A stretch of DNA of 64,000 bases from Verrucomicrobiia bacterium (GCA_028687435.1 JAQUAF010000008.1:51076-115075), one strand, 5' to 3'. Positions 43,498 through 52,326 are shown, counted from the first letter of the stretch. Numbers and translations are program-made. Notes: generated by a model from the letters alone, not told the origin.

Positions 43498-44343
43498 ATG
43501 CCGCTTCTCGACATTCAGGGCCTGCGCATTTCCTTCGTCACCGACGAAGGCGCCATTCAGGCTGTTGACGATGTTTCCTTCAGCCTGTCCGAAGGCGAAG
43601 TGGTGGCGTTGGTGGGAGAAAGCGGCAGTGGCAAAAGCGTCACCGCCCTGTCCCTGGCCCGGTTGCTGCAAACCCCTCCCGCCCATTACAACGGCGGACG
43701 CATCCTGTTTGAAAACCGCGATGTCCTTTCACTGAACCGGAAAGAGCTGCAAAACCTGCGAGGCGGAAAAATCGCCTATGTCTTCCAGGAACCCTCCACT
43801 TCCCTCAATCCTGTTTTTCGCGTCCGCTCCCAAATTGAGGAATCCCTCAATCTCCACCGTCCCGAATTGAAACGTCTGGACCGTCCCGCCGAAATCATCC
43901 GGCTGCTGCAAACCGTGGGCATCCAGGATCCCGAACGAACCATGGAAGCCTATCCGCACCAGCTTTCCGGCGGCATGCAACAGCGGGTGATGATTGCCAT
44001 GGCCATCGCCTGTCATCCCTCGCTATTGGTCGCTGACGAACCGACCACGGCGCTGGATGTCACCATCCAGGCCCAGATTCTCGACTTGCTGCGCGAATTG
44101 CGGAAAAAACTGGGCATGGCCGTGTTGCTGATCACCCATAACTTTGCCATTGTCTCGAACCTCGCCGACCGGGTGCTGGTGATGTACAAGGGCAAAATCG
44201 TGGAACAAGGCCCCGCCGCGCAAGTCCTCAAACAACCGGTTCATCCCTACACCAAGGCTCTCATGGCCTGCATCCCGAGACTGGGTGTAAAACAAAAACG
44301 GCTGGTCTGCATCGACCGCGAAGCCCTGGCCCAAGCCATCTGA
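43498..44343 (+). CDS. ABC transporter ATP-binding protein, oligopeptide type
   Basis: 281 aa. Walker A GESGSGKS near residue 40, Q-loop YVFQEPSTSLNP, signature LSGGMQQRVMIAMAI and Walker B LVADEPTTALDV are all present. The tail YKGKIVEQGPAAQVLKQPVH with PYTKALMACIP is the OppD/DppD-type extension, usually paired with a second ATPase and two permeases. None of these is in the window, so it is probably an isolated gene or a split locus. It is 61 bp after the TMTC-like gene. A start at ATG 43498 fits the family. Confidence 0.9.
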   Translation: MPLLDIQGLRISFVTDEGAIQAVDDVSFSLSEGEVVALVGESGSGKSVTALSLARLLQTPPAHYNGGRILFENRDVLSLNRKELQNLRGGKIAYVFQEPSTSLNPVFRVRSQIEESLNLHRPELKRLDRPAEIIRLLQTVGIQDPERTMEAYPHQLSGGMQQRVMIAMAIACHPSLLVADEPTTALDVTIQAQILDLLRELRKKLGMAVLLITHNFAIVSNLADRVLVMYKGKIVEQGPAAQVLKQPVHPYTKALMACIPRLGVKQKRLVCIDREALAQAI

Positions 44344-44365
44344 GCCTTCCACACTCCGGCGCTCC

Positions 44366-45376
44366 ATGCCGTCAACAATCCGATCATTTCGTCTTGGAGT
44401 CTTTTGGTCGCTTCTCAGCGCCCTTCTTTGGTCAACCACCTTTGTCAGCGGACGATACCTGATCGGACGCCATCAAGTGGACCCTGTCACCCTTTCCCTG
44501 CTTCGTTACGCCGTGGGAGGGGTGGTTCTGCTGGGATTCGGCCTCTGGCGATATCGCCAGGAAATCCTGGCTGTGAAAATCCGGGACATCCTCATTCTGT
44601 CCGCCCTGGCTCTCAGCGGGCTGGTGGGCATGAGCGTTCTTCTTTTCTTAGGGCAGCAAAGCACCACCGCCATCAACAGTTCCCTGATCATGCAGCTCAA
44701 TCCGGTTTTGATGCTTCTGCTGGGCGTTTTTGTGGGAGAACGCCTCCACTGGCGCAATGCGACCGGCATTATGATCAGCCTCACGGGAACCCTGTTTGTG
44801 ATCGACATCATCGGTCCGCGCGGATTTGCGCTGAGTCTGGGACGCGGTTCGGGCGACTTCATGGTTCTTGCCGCCGCCACATGCTGGGCCGTTTACTCGG
44901 TGCTGAACAAACCCGCGGTCAACCGCCTTGGCGGCTACGCCTGCACCATGTGGGCCATGCTGGCGGCGGCGGCGGAACTGGCTGCCATCCAGGGACTCCT
45001 GCCGGTTCCCATCCAATGGCCCCAGGGCGCGTTTAATTGGTGCCTCATTCTCTACCTCGCCATTTTCCCAACGGCCGTGGCCTTTTTCGCCTGGTGCGAA
45101 GCCATGAACCACATCAACCTCTCCCTGTTAAGCGTGATGCAATATCTCACCCCCGCTTTCACCATTCTGCTGGCATGGTTCTTCCTCGGCGAAGGCATGA
45201 CTCCCTGGCAATGGATCGGCGTTGGCATTGTCGCGGCCGGCATCACCCTGGTCTCAACCCATCAAACCCGGAAAATTCATCCAACTACTCCCGCAAAGAC
45301 TCCACCAACCGCCACGCCGGCAGTCCCCGCGAAAGCAACCAGCCAAGATCCTCTGCCGACTCAATCGCGTTCTTGA
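44366..45376 (+). CDS. EamA-family (DMT superfamily) transporter
   Basis: 336 aa with ten membrane helices in two EamA repeats, the first at about 10-150 (LLSALLWSTTFVSGRYLIG) and the second at about 165-300 (VLAAATCWAVYSVLNKPAV, FLGEGMTPWQWIGVGIVAAG). It probably exports or imports small metabolites; specificity is unknown. The last 38 residues are Pro/Thr/Ala rich and do not belong to the family. They correspond to a 92-bp stretch shared with the 3' end of the convergent oxidoreductase gene, so the tail is probably unimportant for transport. Confidence 0.85.
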   Translation: MPSTIRSFRLGVFWSLLSALLWSTTFVSGRYLIGRHQVDPVTLSLLRYAVGGVVLLGFGLWRYRQEILAVKIRDILILSALALSGLVGMSVLLFLGQQSTTAINSSLIMQLNPVLMLLLGVFVGERLHWRNATGIMISLTGTLFVIDIIGPRGFALSLGRGSGDFMVLAAATCWAVYSVLNKPAVNRLGGYACTMWAMLAAAAELAAIQGLLPVPIQWPQGAFNWCLILYLAIFPTAVAFFAWCEAMNHINLSLLSVMQYLTPAFTILLAWFFLGEGMTPWQWIGVGIVAAGITLVSTHQTRKIHPTTPAKTPPTATPAVPAKATSQDPLPTQSRS

Positions 45377-46667
45377 GACGCGAGGCTGCGGCGATATCCC
45401 CCATCAGGATGCCGCCCTCCAGACGCTGTTCCCGGAAAAGCAGACAGGCGTAGCGTTCCCCCGCACCTTCCTCCGCCAACACATCCCGGTCATCCTTGAT
45501 CGCGGTCCGTCCGATGCTGAACACGGGCAATCCCAGGACTTTGAGGGTGTTTGAGCGCGCCATGGCGCCCAATCCGGTCTTTTGTCCCGCCGCATTGAGC
45601 CCCGCCACGCGTCCCTGGATTTGGGCCGGCCCCCATGTGCCGTAAAGAACACCCCGGTGCTCGGCCATGTCTCCGGCGGCATAAATGCCGGGCACGGAAG
45701 TTTCCATCGAATCCCCCACCATCACCCCCAGATTGACCTTCAACCCGGTTTCCCGGGCCATGAGCGTCTCCGACCGGACACCTGCGGAAATCACCACCCC
45801 GTCGGCGGGCAGACGCTCCCCATTTTCAAGCGTCACCTCCGTGACTTTTTTCCCCCCTGTCAAATCTTTTGTCCTAGCCATGGTCATCACTTGGATTCCC
45901 ATCCGCGCCGCACAACCCGCCAGCAATTCCCCCCCCCGCCGGTTGAGCTGCCGCGACATCAACCATTCCGAGTTTTCCAGCAAAGTCACCTTTGCTCCCC
46001 GCCGCGCCAGCGCGCCGGCGGTCTCCACTCCCAAGATGCCGCCACCGACACAAATCCATCGGCCCCCTTTTTCCGCAGCCGCAAGAATTCCCTTTGCATC
46101 TTCCAAGGTTCGCAATCCCCATACCCCCTTCAATCCCATCCCGGGAACCGGAGGCATGAACGATTGCGCCCCGCAAGCCAGCACCAGACGGTCAAATTGC
46201 AATTTCCGCCCAACGTCCAACCGCACCTCATGCGCCGCCGGATCAATCGCCGCAGCCGACACCCCCAATTGCAAATCGATGCGCCGATCCTCATACCAAT
46301 CCGCCGGGTGAATGAAGTTCCTGTCCTCCTCCACCTCGCCCGCCAGGAAACGGGTGAGATTCATCCGGTAATAAGGCCTGTTCTTTTCGCGGGACAACAA
46401 CGTCAGCGACGCATCCGGCAAAACCTCCCGGACCGCCTCCGCCGCCGATACCCCGGCAATGCCCGCCCCGGCCACCACCACCCGCAAGGCGGAACCGCCC
46501 TTTGCCGCCGCGCCTTCCATGGGCGCTTCTGTGGAAACCGCCATCTCAAACTCCTCAAAATCATCCCCCGATGTTCCGCAAACCGGACAGGATTTCGGCG
46601 GCTCATCTCCCTGATGAACATAACCGCACACCAGACACCGCCAGGATTTGTTGGAAGACGTGCTCAT
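45285..46667 (-). CDS. NAD(P)/FAD-dependent oxidoreductase with N-terminal rubredoxin domain
   Basis: 460 aa. Residues 1-45 are a rubredoxin domain: CLVCGYVHQGDEPPKSCPVC has two CxxC pairs for one iron. Residues about 60-360 are a Pyr_redox_2-type FAD/NAD domain: VVVAGAGIAGVSAAEAV for FAD, ICVGGGILGVETAGALARRG for NAD(P)H, and GIYAAGDMAEHRGV. The C-terminus has the NirB/rubredoxin reductase-like extension. Probably transfers electrons from NAD(P)H to the fused rubredoxin for oxygen or peroxide detoxification or for nitrite reductase-like partners. The 3' end overlaps the convergent EamA gene by 92 bp. Confidence 0.85.
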   Translation of the reverse strand: MSTSSNKSWRCLVCGYVHQGDEPPKSCPVCGTSGDDFEEFEMAVSTEAPMEGAAAKGGSALRVVVAGAGIAGVSAAEAVREVLPDASLTLLSREKNRPYYRMNLTRFLAGEVEEDRNFIHPADWYEDRRIDLQLGVSAAAIDPAAHEVRLDVGRKLQFDRLVLACGAQSFMPPVPGMGLKGVWGLRTLEDAKGILAAAEKGGRWICVGGGILGVETAGALARRGAKVTLLENSEWLMSRQLNRRGGELLAGCAARMGIQVMTMARTKDLTGGKKVTEVTLENGERLPADGVVISAGVRSETLMARETGLKVNLGVMVGDSMETSVPGIYAAGDMAEHRGVLYGTWGPAQIQGRVAGLNAAGQKTGLGAMARSNTLKVLGLPVFSIGRTAIKDDRDVLAEEGAGERYACLLFREQRLEGGILMGDIAAASRLKNAIESAEDLGWLLSRGLPAWRLVESLRE

Positions 46668-46756
46668 TTTTCAGGCTGAAGACTGAAGGTTGAGGCTGAT
46701 GGGGTTTTCGGCGGATTTCCCCGCCAAACCAAAAATCATCAAATTAAAAATCCGGA

Positions 46757-47461
46757 TCAAGTCTGTTGCGGCGGCGTTTCCGGAGGAAGAGGCTGGACGC
46801 GCTGGGCGTTGAGCGATTCATACGCCTGCATGAGTTTTTCCTGTTCCATGCTCATGATGCCGGCAAAATCCGCCACCATGGAATTGACCATGTCCACGCA
46901 AAACAGAGCCGGCTCAATCTGCTGCTGGACGCGCGTCGACAAGACATGCTGTTCCGCCGCCACCAATTGCAAACACTCGCTGATCACCCGCAGGGGCTGT
47001 TCCACATCCGTGGCGGTTTTTTTCAACAATTCCTCGCGCAATCGTTGCATTTCGCGCAGGGATGCCAGGCTGGCCTCCAGCCGGTCATGCACGGCCTTGG
47101 CCCGCACCAGGGTCTTGAGACGCGCGGAGAGTTCCACCGCATCAAAAGGCTTGCCGATAAAATCATCGGCGCCGGCCCGGATCGCCTTGACCTTCTCCTC
47201 CTGGGTGTTCAGCGCCGTGATGATCACGATCGGAATCGCATACGTCAGCGGGCTGGTCTTGATCTTCCGGCAGGCTTCCACCCCGCTCATCTTGGGCATG
47301 ACAATGTCCATGAGAATCACATCGGGACGAACCTCCTGCGCCGCAGACACCGCCAACTCCCCATTGCTGGCCTTGAAAACCTGAAAACCATCCTGGCTGA
47401 GGAGGGCTTCCATCAGCTCCAGGTTTACCGATTCATCGTCCACAATGAGTACTTTTGCCAT
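46757..47461 (-). CDS. Response regulator with coiled-coil/helical output
   Basis: 234 aa. The receiver domain has acidic D8-D9 in VLIVDDESVN, the phosphoacceptor D52 in VILMDIVMPKMSG and K104 in DDFIGKPF. After residue 120 there is a helical region (DRLEASLASLREMQRLREEL and following) without a DNA-binding or enzymatic domain. It probably works by protein-protein contact, like PleD-less or CheY-like adaptors. A histidine kinase is not nearby, so its partner is elsewhere. Confidence 0.85.
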   Translation of the reverse strand: MAKVLIVDDESVNLELMEALLSQDGFQVFKASNGELAVSAAQEVRPDVILMDIVMPKMSGVEACRKIKTSPLTYAIPIVIITALNTQEEKVKAIRAGADDFIGKPFDAVELSARLKTLVRAKAVHDRLEASLASLREMQRLREELLKKTATDVEQPLRVISECLQLVAAEQHVLSTRVQQQIEPALFCVDMVNSMVADFAGIMSMEQEKLMQAYESLNAQRVQPLPPETPPQQT

Positions 47462-47577
47462 GGGGGGGGGAATTCAAGACAGCCAGCGTGGGAAAAACAT
47501 TTTTTTTCTCGCCCGGAGGCTGAATTGACTTCACTCTATCTTTCATCCAAAAAATTCGCAAGATCATCTCTCCATTG

Positions 47578-49149
47578 ATGAACACCCCCCATTCATTCCT
47601 TTCCCCTTCCCCGGTTGCCACCCTGGTCAACAGTTTTTCCTTGCCATTTGCCAACGCCGTGGCCGCCGCCCGCACCTGCTATTCCGCCAAGGGAATCGTG
47701 GACGCCGGGGAAACGGCCAAATGGTCCAGGCGCGACGATCTGGCCCGATCCATCTACCAGGCGGGACATCACACGGTCTATCAACACGCCCATTTTCAGT
47801 TTGCCCTTTCCAACGTTTCGCGGCAATTCGTCTGGTCCTTTCTTCACAGCCATCCCTACTACAATTCCGAACAGGTCAGCCAGCGTTACGTGGAAGTCCA
47901 GCCTGGCACAGTCATCGTGCCCAAACTTGAAGGCAACCCCCTCTCCATTTACCAGAAAACCGTCGAAGCCCAGTTTGCCGCCTACCATCAACTCGGGGAA
48001 ACCCTCCTTGAACCGGTTCGCGCCGCCTATTTCGACCGCTTCAAAAACCGCGCCGGGCAGGCGGAGGACAAAAAAATCCAGGAAGACATCAAAAAACGCT
48101 GCATGGAAGCCGCGCGCTACGCCCTTCCCATCGGGGCGTTCACCCAGCTCTATCACACCATCAACGGCATCACCCTCCTGCGTTACCACCGGCTGTGCCG
48201 GCAATACGACGCGCCAACCGAACAAGCCGCGGTGGCCGGACTCATGGTTGAGGAACTGCTCAAGCAAGCCCCCGAATATCGGATCATTTTGGAGGACCCC
48301 CTGCCGTTGGAGGAAACCCCCGAACACCGTTTCTTTCACAAAGCCGGCCATGTCCCCGACGACCGGGCCTTCAGGGAATTTGCGCATGAATTCGATGTGG
48401 ATCTGGACGGGAGAATCTCTCTGCTCATCGATCACAAGGTGGACAACGAAGGATTGCTGGCCAACGCGGTGCGGGAGGTTTTGGGCGTGCCCCGGACGGA
48501 AATCGACGACGACACCGCCATTGCCATGGCCTTGGATCCGGCGGCCAATCCCCTGCTTGGCGAAACCCTCAACCTCACCACGCTGGACAAGATCACCCGC
48601 GCCCTGGCGCATCCCTCCTACACTTTCCGCAAAAAGATCAGTCACACCGCCGATTCCCAAAACCAGCGCCACCGCGCCACCCCGGCCTCGCGACCCTGCC
48701 TGCGCGCCTATCTTTCCAACAACCCCGACTACATCACTCCCGCCATCATTGCCAGCCATCCCAAATCGCTTGAAATTTATCGCAAGACCATGGAACGCTC
48801 TTGGGAAGGCATCCGGCAACTGCGAAAGGCCGGCGTTCCGGATGAATTCGTCTGCTACCTTCTTCCCAACGCTGTTTCGCTGCGGTTCACCGAATCCGCC
48901 GATCTTCTGAATCTGCGCCACAAATGCGCCATGCGGCTTTGTCTGAACGCCCAGGAGGAAATCTGGCGGGCTTCCAGGGAGGAAGTTCAACAGATCCAGC
49001 AAATCAATCCGCGCATCGCCCGATATCTCCTCCCCCCCTGCGGTCTTCGTTCCCTGGCCCATGCGTCTCCCCCCTGCCCCGAAGGCGGACGCTTCTGCGG
49101 CGTGCCCGCATGGAAAACCGGTCTGAACGAAATCACCCGTCTGATTTAA
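47578..49149 (+). CDS. thyX: Tandem ThyX-type flavin-dependent thymidylate synthase
   Basis: 523 aa, twice the usual ThyX length, with two ThyX-like halves. Half 1 (about 1-250) has HHTVYQHAHFQFALSNVSRQ and the SEQVSQRYVEV version of the ThyX motif but lacks the RHR before it. Half 2 (about 270-520) has HTADSQNQRHRATPASRP, with RHR but without the SEQ..RY part. The two halves therefore complement each other like one composite active-site motif. ThyX makes dTMP using FAD, NADPH and methylene-tetrahydrofolate. Such long forms occur in PVC bacteria. ATG 47578 is used. The stop lies at the border of an inverted-repeat element. Confidence 0.82.
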   Translation: MNTPHSFLSPSPVATLVNSFSLPFANAVAAARTCYSAKGIVDAGETAKWSRRDDLARSIYQAGHHTVYQHAHFQFALSNVSRQFVWSFLHSHPYYNSEQVSQRYVEVQPGTVIVPKLEGNPLSIYQKTVEAQFAAYHQLGETLLEPVRAAYFDRFKNRAGQAEDKKIQEDIKKRCMEAARYALPIGAFTQLYHTINGITLLRYHRLCRQYDAPTEQAAVAGLMVEELLKQAPEYRIILEDPLPLEETPEHRFFHKAGHVPDDRAFREFAHEFDVDLDGRISLLIDHKVDNEGLLANAVREVLGVPRTEIDDDTAIAMALDPAANPLLGETLNLTTLDKITRALAHPSYTFRKKISHTADSQNQRHRATPASRPCLRAYLSNNPDYITPAIIASHPKSLEIYRKTMERSWEGIRQLRKAGVPDEFVCYLLPNAVSLRFTESADLLNLRHKCAMRLCLNAQEEIWRASREEVQQIQQINPRIARYLLPPCGLRSLAHASPPCPEGGRFCGVPAWKTGLNEITRLI

Positions 49150-49418
49150 GGAGCCGCACAAAAATTAATTCACAGTCTGGCAAAGGCACCGTGCAGGCAG
49201 ATGCCTGCGCGCTGCCGCGCCCCTGCGGGCTGGGGGGATCTTGCCGGCTGGTCCGCCAAGGGCGGATTGCTCGGATAGAGTCCCCCATGAAAGGCATGCT
49301 CGCCCCTCGACTCCCGCTCGGAACGAGTCCTGAGCTTGCCGAAGGGCTCGTCGCTCGCGCCTTGCCATCCAGCAAAATCCCCCCCAGCAGAATGTGAAGT
49401 AATTTTTGCGCGGCTCCT
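49149..49418. mobile_element. MITE-like element A with 31-bp terminal inverted repeats
   Basis: The left arm from 49149 (AGGAGCCGCACAAAAATTAA...) and the right arm ending at 49418 match over 31 bp with 28 identities. It starts at the last base of the thyX stop codon. The interior includes GGCAAAGGCACCGTGCAGGC, GAGTCCTGAGCTTGCCGAAG and related tracts also found in element B at 51754. No coding sequence. Its arms match each other better than they match those of element B. Confidence 0.75.
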
Positions 49419-49468
49419 AAACCATCCATCCGCCTTGTCTCCCGCTGCCTTTCATCCCATAGGCAGGC

Positions 49469-49864
49469 ATGAGCTCTTTTCTCCAGACCATGGACGCCCA
49501 TTCCCTCGGCGAATGGGGCGAATGGCAGGCCGCGAAGTTCCTCCAAAAACACGGCTTTAAAATTCTTCTCAAAGGCTACCGCTGCAAGATGGGGGAAATC
49601 GACCTCGTCGCCCGGGAACAGGATATCCTCGTTTTCGTCGAGGTGAAAACTCGCCAGACCATCCATTACGGCGACCCCGCATCGGCTGTCACTCCCCAAA
49701 AACAACGCCACATCTGCCGGGTCGCCCTGGATTACCTCCGCCGCCTCCGCAACCCGGAAATCCCCGTCCGCTTTGACATCGTCGAAGTCGTCCCCGACGG
49801 CTCCTCCGCGCGCTGCACCCATTACCGCGACGCCTTTGCCATGAGTGAACCCTACATTTATTAA
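49469..49864 (+). CDS. yraN: YraN/UPF0102 family protein (endonuclease-like)
   Basis: 131 aa from ATG 49469. HSLGEWGEWQAAKFLQKHG, FKILLKGYRCKMGEIDLVAR and ILVFVEVKTRQTIHYGDP are the YraN signatures; GEIDLV and VEVKTR form a PD-(D/E)XK-like nuclease site, although the biochemical role is uncertain. Cytoplasmic. It follows element A, and its stop codon abuts dispersed hairpin repeat copy 3. Confidence 0.92.
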   Translation: MSSFLQTMDAHSLGEWGEWQAAKFLQKHGFKILLKGYRCKMGEIDLVAREQDILVFVEVKTRQTIHYGDPASAVTPQKQRHICRVALDYLRRLRNPEIPVRFDIVEVVPDGSSARCTHYRDAFAMSEPYIY

Positions 49865-49976
49865 GTCCCGCCCAAGGCGGGACGGCTTGACGCTCGATGC
49901 TCGATCCGCCTTCGCTCTGCGAGCTTGCGCCTTCGCCAAAGCTTCGGCGTCACAAGCCGGCGGGACAAGCCTCCTT
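49865..49976. repeat. Dispersed hairpin repeat, copy 3
   Basis: Starts GTCCCGCC-caa-GGCGGGACGG directly after the yraN stop, followed by CTTGACGCTCGATGCTCGA and a TCCGCCTTCGCTCTGCGAGC tract with a CTTCGCCAAAGCTTCGGCGT core, which is identical to that in copy 1. It ends before the gene-free stretch to ccsA. Confidence 0.65.
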
Positions 49977-50077
49977 TGAAAAGGGAAGGTTCAATTTAAG
50001 CCCCTCCTTGACAAGGAGGAGTTGGGGAGGTCGACGCAACTTGGACGGGCGCATCAAAACTTTGAAATCCCTGAACG

Positions 50078-50860
50078 TCAAGAGTAGCTGTGGAGAAAAC
50101 TGGCAAGCTGCGGAAGAAGGTTCACCAGAAGAAAGGTGACAAGCAAGGCAATGAAACCCAGGAACTGCGTCCAAAAAGCGCCCCGGCGAAGCGATGGGGT
50201 TCGCCAGCAATGCAAATGGACAACGTACAAAAGCCAGGTGATCAGAGACCACACCTCCTTTCGATCCCACGACCAATAGCCCCCCCAAACCTCATCGGCC
50301 CAGAGCGCGCCCGATCCCAATCCAAGGGTCATGAAAACAACCGCCAGCCGCAAAATCTGATAAGCGGCGCCCGGGCAACGATCATCGGCACGATACCTGT
50401 CCCGGACAAACCACCTGGCATTCAGCACAAATGCCACGCCGGCCAGCGCATAGGAAATCATGTAAGCCGCCACATGGGGCGCAAACCACGGCGATTCCAA
50501 GGCCGGCGCCCGGCGCCAGAAAACATCCCGGTCCAAAAACAACGCTCCAACCAGGGGAACCACCGCCAGCCAGGCAAAATACAGGTGGAGCCAGTCCTGT
50601 TTTTCCTTGAAATGAAGAACCAGGCACATCGGCAGAAAGCTGAATGATAAAAAAATCAACACATGGTACATGTTGCCAAAGGGCGGGTGTCCGCAGATCA
50701 CCCCGTTCATCACCAGCACCAGGGCATTGACCAGCCAGGCGCATCCGAACAATCCATATCCCGCCCGGTTCCCGCCCAAAAAGAAAGCCGTTCCCGCCAG
50801 GAAATAAACCCCGGCGCCAAAAATCAACAACCAGGTGATGAGAATCTCAACAGGCGCCAT
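50078..50860 (-). CDS. ccsA: Cytochrome c biogenesis protein CcsA/ResC-like
   Basis: 260 aa with about eight membrane helices. The motif GGYWSWDRKEVWSLITWLLY is the WWD-type heme-handling loop of CcsA/CcmC/CcmF, here as WSWDxKEVWSLITW; conserved His are present (HLHCWRT, CGHPPFGNMYHV). It hands heme to apocytochromes c in the system II pathway with ResB. The ATG at 50860 overlaps the end of the resB gene by 14 bp, so they are co-translated. Confidence 0.87.
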   Translation of the reverse strand: MAPVEILITWLLIFGAGVYFLAGTAFFLGGNRAGYGLFGCAWLVNALVLVMNGVICGHPPFGNMYHVLIFLSFSFLPMCLVLHFKEKQDWLHLYFAWLAVVPLVGALFLDRDVFWRRAPALESPWFAPHVAAYMISYALAGVAFVLNARWFVRDRYRADDRCPGAAYQILRLAVVFMTLGLGSGALWADEVWGGYWSWDRKEVWSLITWLLYVVHLHCWRTPSLRRGAFWTQFLGFIALLVTFLLVNLLPQLASFLHSYS

Positions 50861-51710
50861 GTTCCCCTCCGGTTTTTCGCAGCGCCATCAACACCACACC
50901 GGCCATCAGCGCCCAAATGCCTGCGACAACAAAACCACGCCCCGGATCCCGTCGCGCAAAAAGCGCCACATGCCGCTGCCTTTCGTTGTCATACGACATC
51001 AAATACAACCGCCAGCCGCAATGAATGAGCGGACGGTTCACCTCCAGGGTTCTTTCCTGCGTTTCCCCGTTGGAATCAGTCAGTTTCAAAACAGCCCGGT
51101 AATGCCGGTCCATGGCGGGCAGTCTCCGGAGAACCCATCCGTTATCCAAAATGCATTCCCCAACCCACTCACCTTTTCCACCCGGATCCTTCAATTCGTT
51201 CTCGGGAACCCGCCCCAGGGGTCCAAGATTCAACACCCCATTCTTCAGCCGGACTTTGCCCGCCAGTTCATATCCCCCCGCTTTGTCACCGCCTTCCCGT
51301 TTTGGATCGGGCCGGCAAAGCGCATAATCCGGCGGGTGGCGCTCAACCTGGAAACTTTTCACGGCAAGGCCAAACCCGGCGTCAACCGTCCCTCCCCCTC
51401 CAACGGGAAACCGGCGGATCACCCGGTCCTCCGAAACAGGAACCTCCAACTCACTTTTTTTCCCCCAGACAAATCCCATGCCAGCCCCCGCAAGAATCAA
51501 CACAACCCCGCCATGCGCCAGAAAAAAACCCGCGCTCCATCTGCGAAAATTCCGCCCCATGCATGCCACCAGCGCGCCCCCAAACAAAACCACAACCCCC
51601 AGAAACAAAGGCGAATGAAAGAGCTCCAACGCCACCTCATCACCGGGAAGCACTGCACCCGCCAGCAATAGAAAAACCAGAGTCCCCGTCAGGAACACGG
51701 AAATTTTCAT
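50847..51710 (-). CDS. resB: ResB-like cytochrome c biogenesis protein
   Basis: 287 aa from ATG 51710, preceded by GAGGATGATC; an in-frame extension upstream runs into the repeat element B and is not real. Membrane helices lie near residues 5-25, 35-50 and 55-75, then a periplasmic domain (GGTVDAGFGLAVKSFQVERH, PLGRVPENELKDPGG, VLKLTDSNGETQERTLEVNR), and a last helix (GFVVAGIWALMAGVVLMALR). It is shorter than classical ResB (about 400-500 aa). Partner of CcsA in heme delivery. Element B lies just upstream, between its start and any distal promoter. Confidence 0.78.
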   Translation of the reverse strand: MKISVFLTGTLVFLLLAGAVLPGDEVALELFHSPLFLGVVVLFGGALVACMGRNFRRWSAGFFLAHGGVVLILAGAGMGFVWGKKSELEVPVSEDRVIRRFPVGGGGTVDAGFGLAVKSFQVERHPPDYALCRPDPKREGGDKAGGYELAGKVRLKNGVLNLGPLGRVPENELKDPGGKGEWVGECILDNGWVLRRLPAMDRHYRAVLKLTDSNGETQERTLEVNRPLIHCGWRLYLMSYDNERQRHVALFARRDPGRGFVVAGIWALMAGVVLMALRKTGGEHGAC

Positions 51711-51753
51711 GATCATCCTCATTCCAATCATCAAGTGTTGAAAATATCCCCTT

Positions 51754-52108
51754 AGGGCTTGCGTAAAAATAACTTCACATTTTGGCAAAGGCGCCGTGCA
51801 GGCAGATGCCATCCCCCTTCGCCAAGGCTTCGGGGGACAGGGGTGCGAGGAGGGAGAATATCCATTGTGGATCTTCAACCGACGAGCAACGCCGCAGATG
51901 CCTGCACGCCGCCGAGCCCCTATGGGCTGGGGCTCTATACCCTTTTGGCTGTGTTGCTCGCGGCTTACAGATCCACTTCGGGATATGCTCGTCCCTCGAC
52001 TCCCGCTCGGGACGAGTCCTGAGCTTGCCGAAGGGCTCGCCGCTTGCGCCTTGCCAAAAGGGTATAGTTCTCCCAGCAAAATGTGAATTTATTTTTTACG
52101 CAAGCCCT
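51754..52108. mobile_element. MITE-like element B with 31-bp terminal inverted repeats
   Basis: The arms at 51754-51784 and 52077-52108 are AGGGCTTGCGTAAAAATAAC... and its complement, matching over 31 bp with one mismatch and one inserted T. It shares the inner tract GGCAAAGGC-CCGTGCAGGC and the GAGTCCTGAGCTTGCCGAAG tract with element A (49149), and has about 85 bp extra. It lies 44 bp upstream of the resB start codon and may separate or supply its promoter. No coding sequence. Confidence 0.75.
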
Positions 52109-52190
52109 CGAAAAGCAATGGGGTTCCGGAATTTATTGCGCTCCGTCCGCATGGCGAAAAATCACAAGCGAAGATTTTTTTAATCAAGTC

Positions 52191-52250
52191 CCGCCCAAGG
52201 CGGGACGGCTTGACGCTCGATGCTCGACGCAGAAACAACTGGATTCCCGC
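52191..52250. repeat. Dispersed hairpin repeat, copy 4
   Basis: GTCCCGCC-caa-GGCGGGACGG, then CTTGACGCTCGATGCTCGAC and GCAGAAACAACTGGATTCCC. It lacks the central TCCGCCTTCG tract of copies 1 and 3. It borders the IS-like element on its left. Confidence 0.6.
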
Positions 52251-52326
52251 GAATGCAGAGATTTATTGGGGGCAATTGATTTGACCTTGGCGGGCAGGTC
52301 CGTAGCGCCGCCTCCGCTTGCTGGTT

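Noticed and set aside
47593..49161. 522-codon minus-strand frame opposite thyX
   Set aside because: High GC makes long antisense frames common; ThyX motifs are on the plus strand.
51711..52079. N-terminal extension of ResB through repeat element B
   Set aside because: The extension translates the repeat (SGLVPSGSRG-type peptide) and has no ResB similarity; a good RBS precedes ATG 51710.
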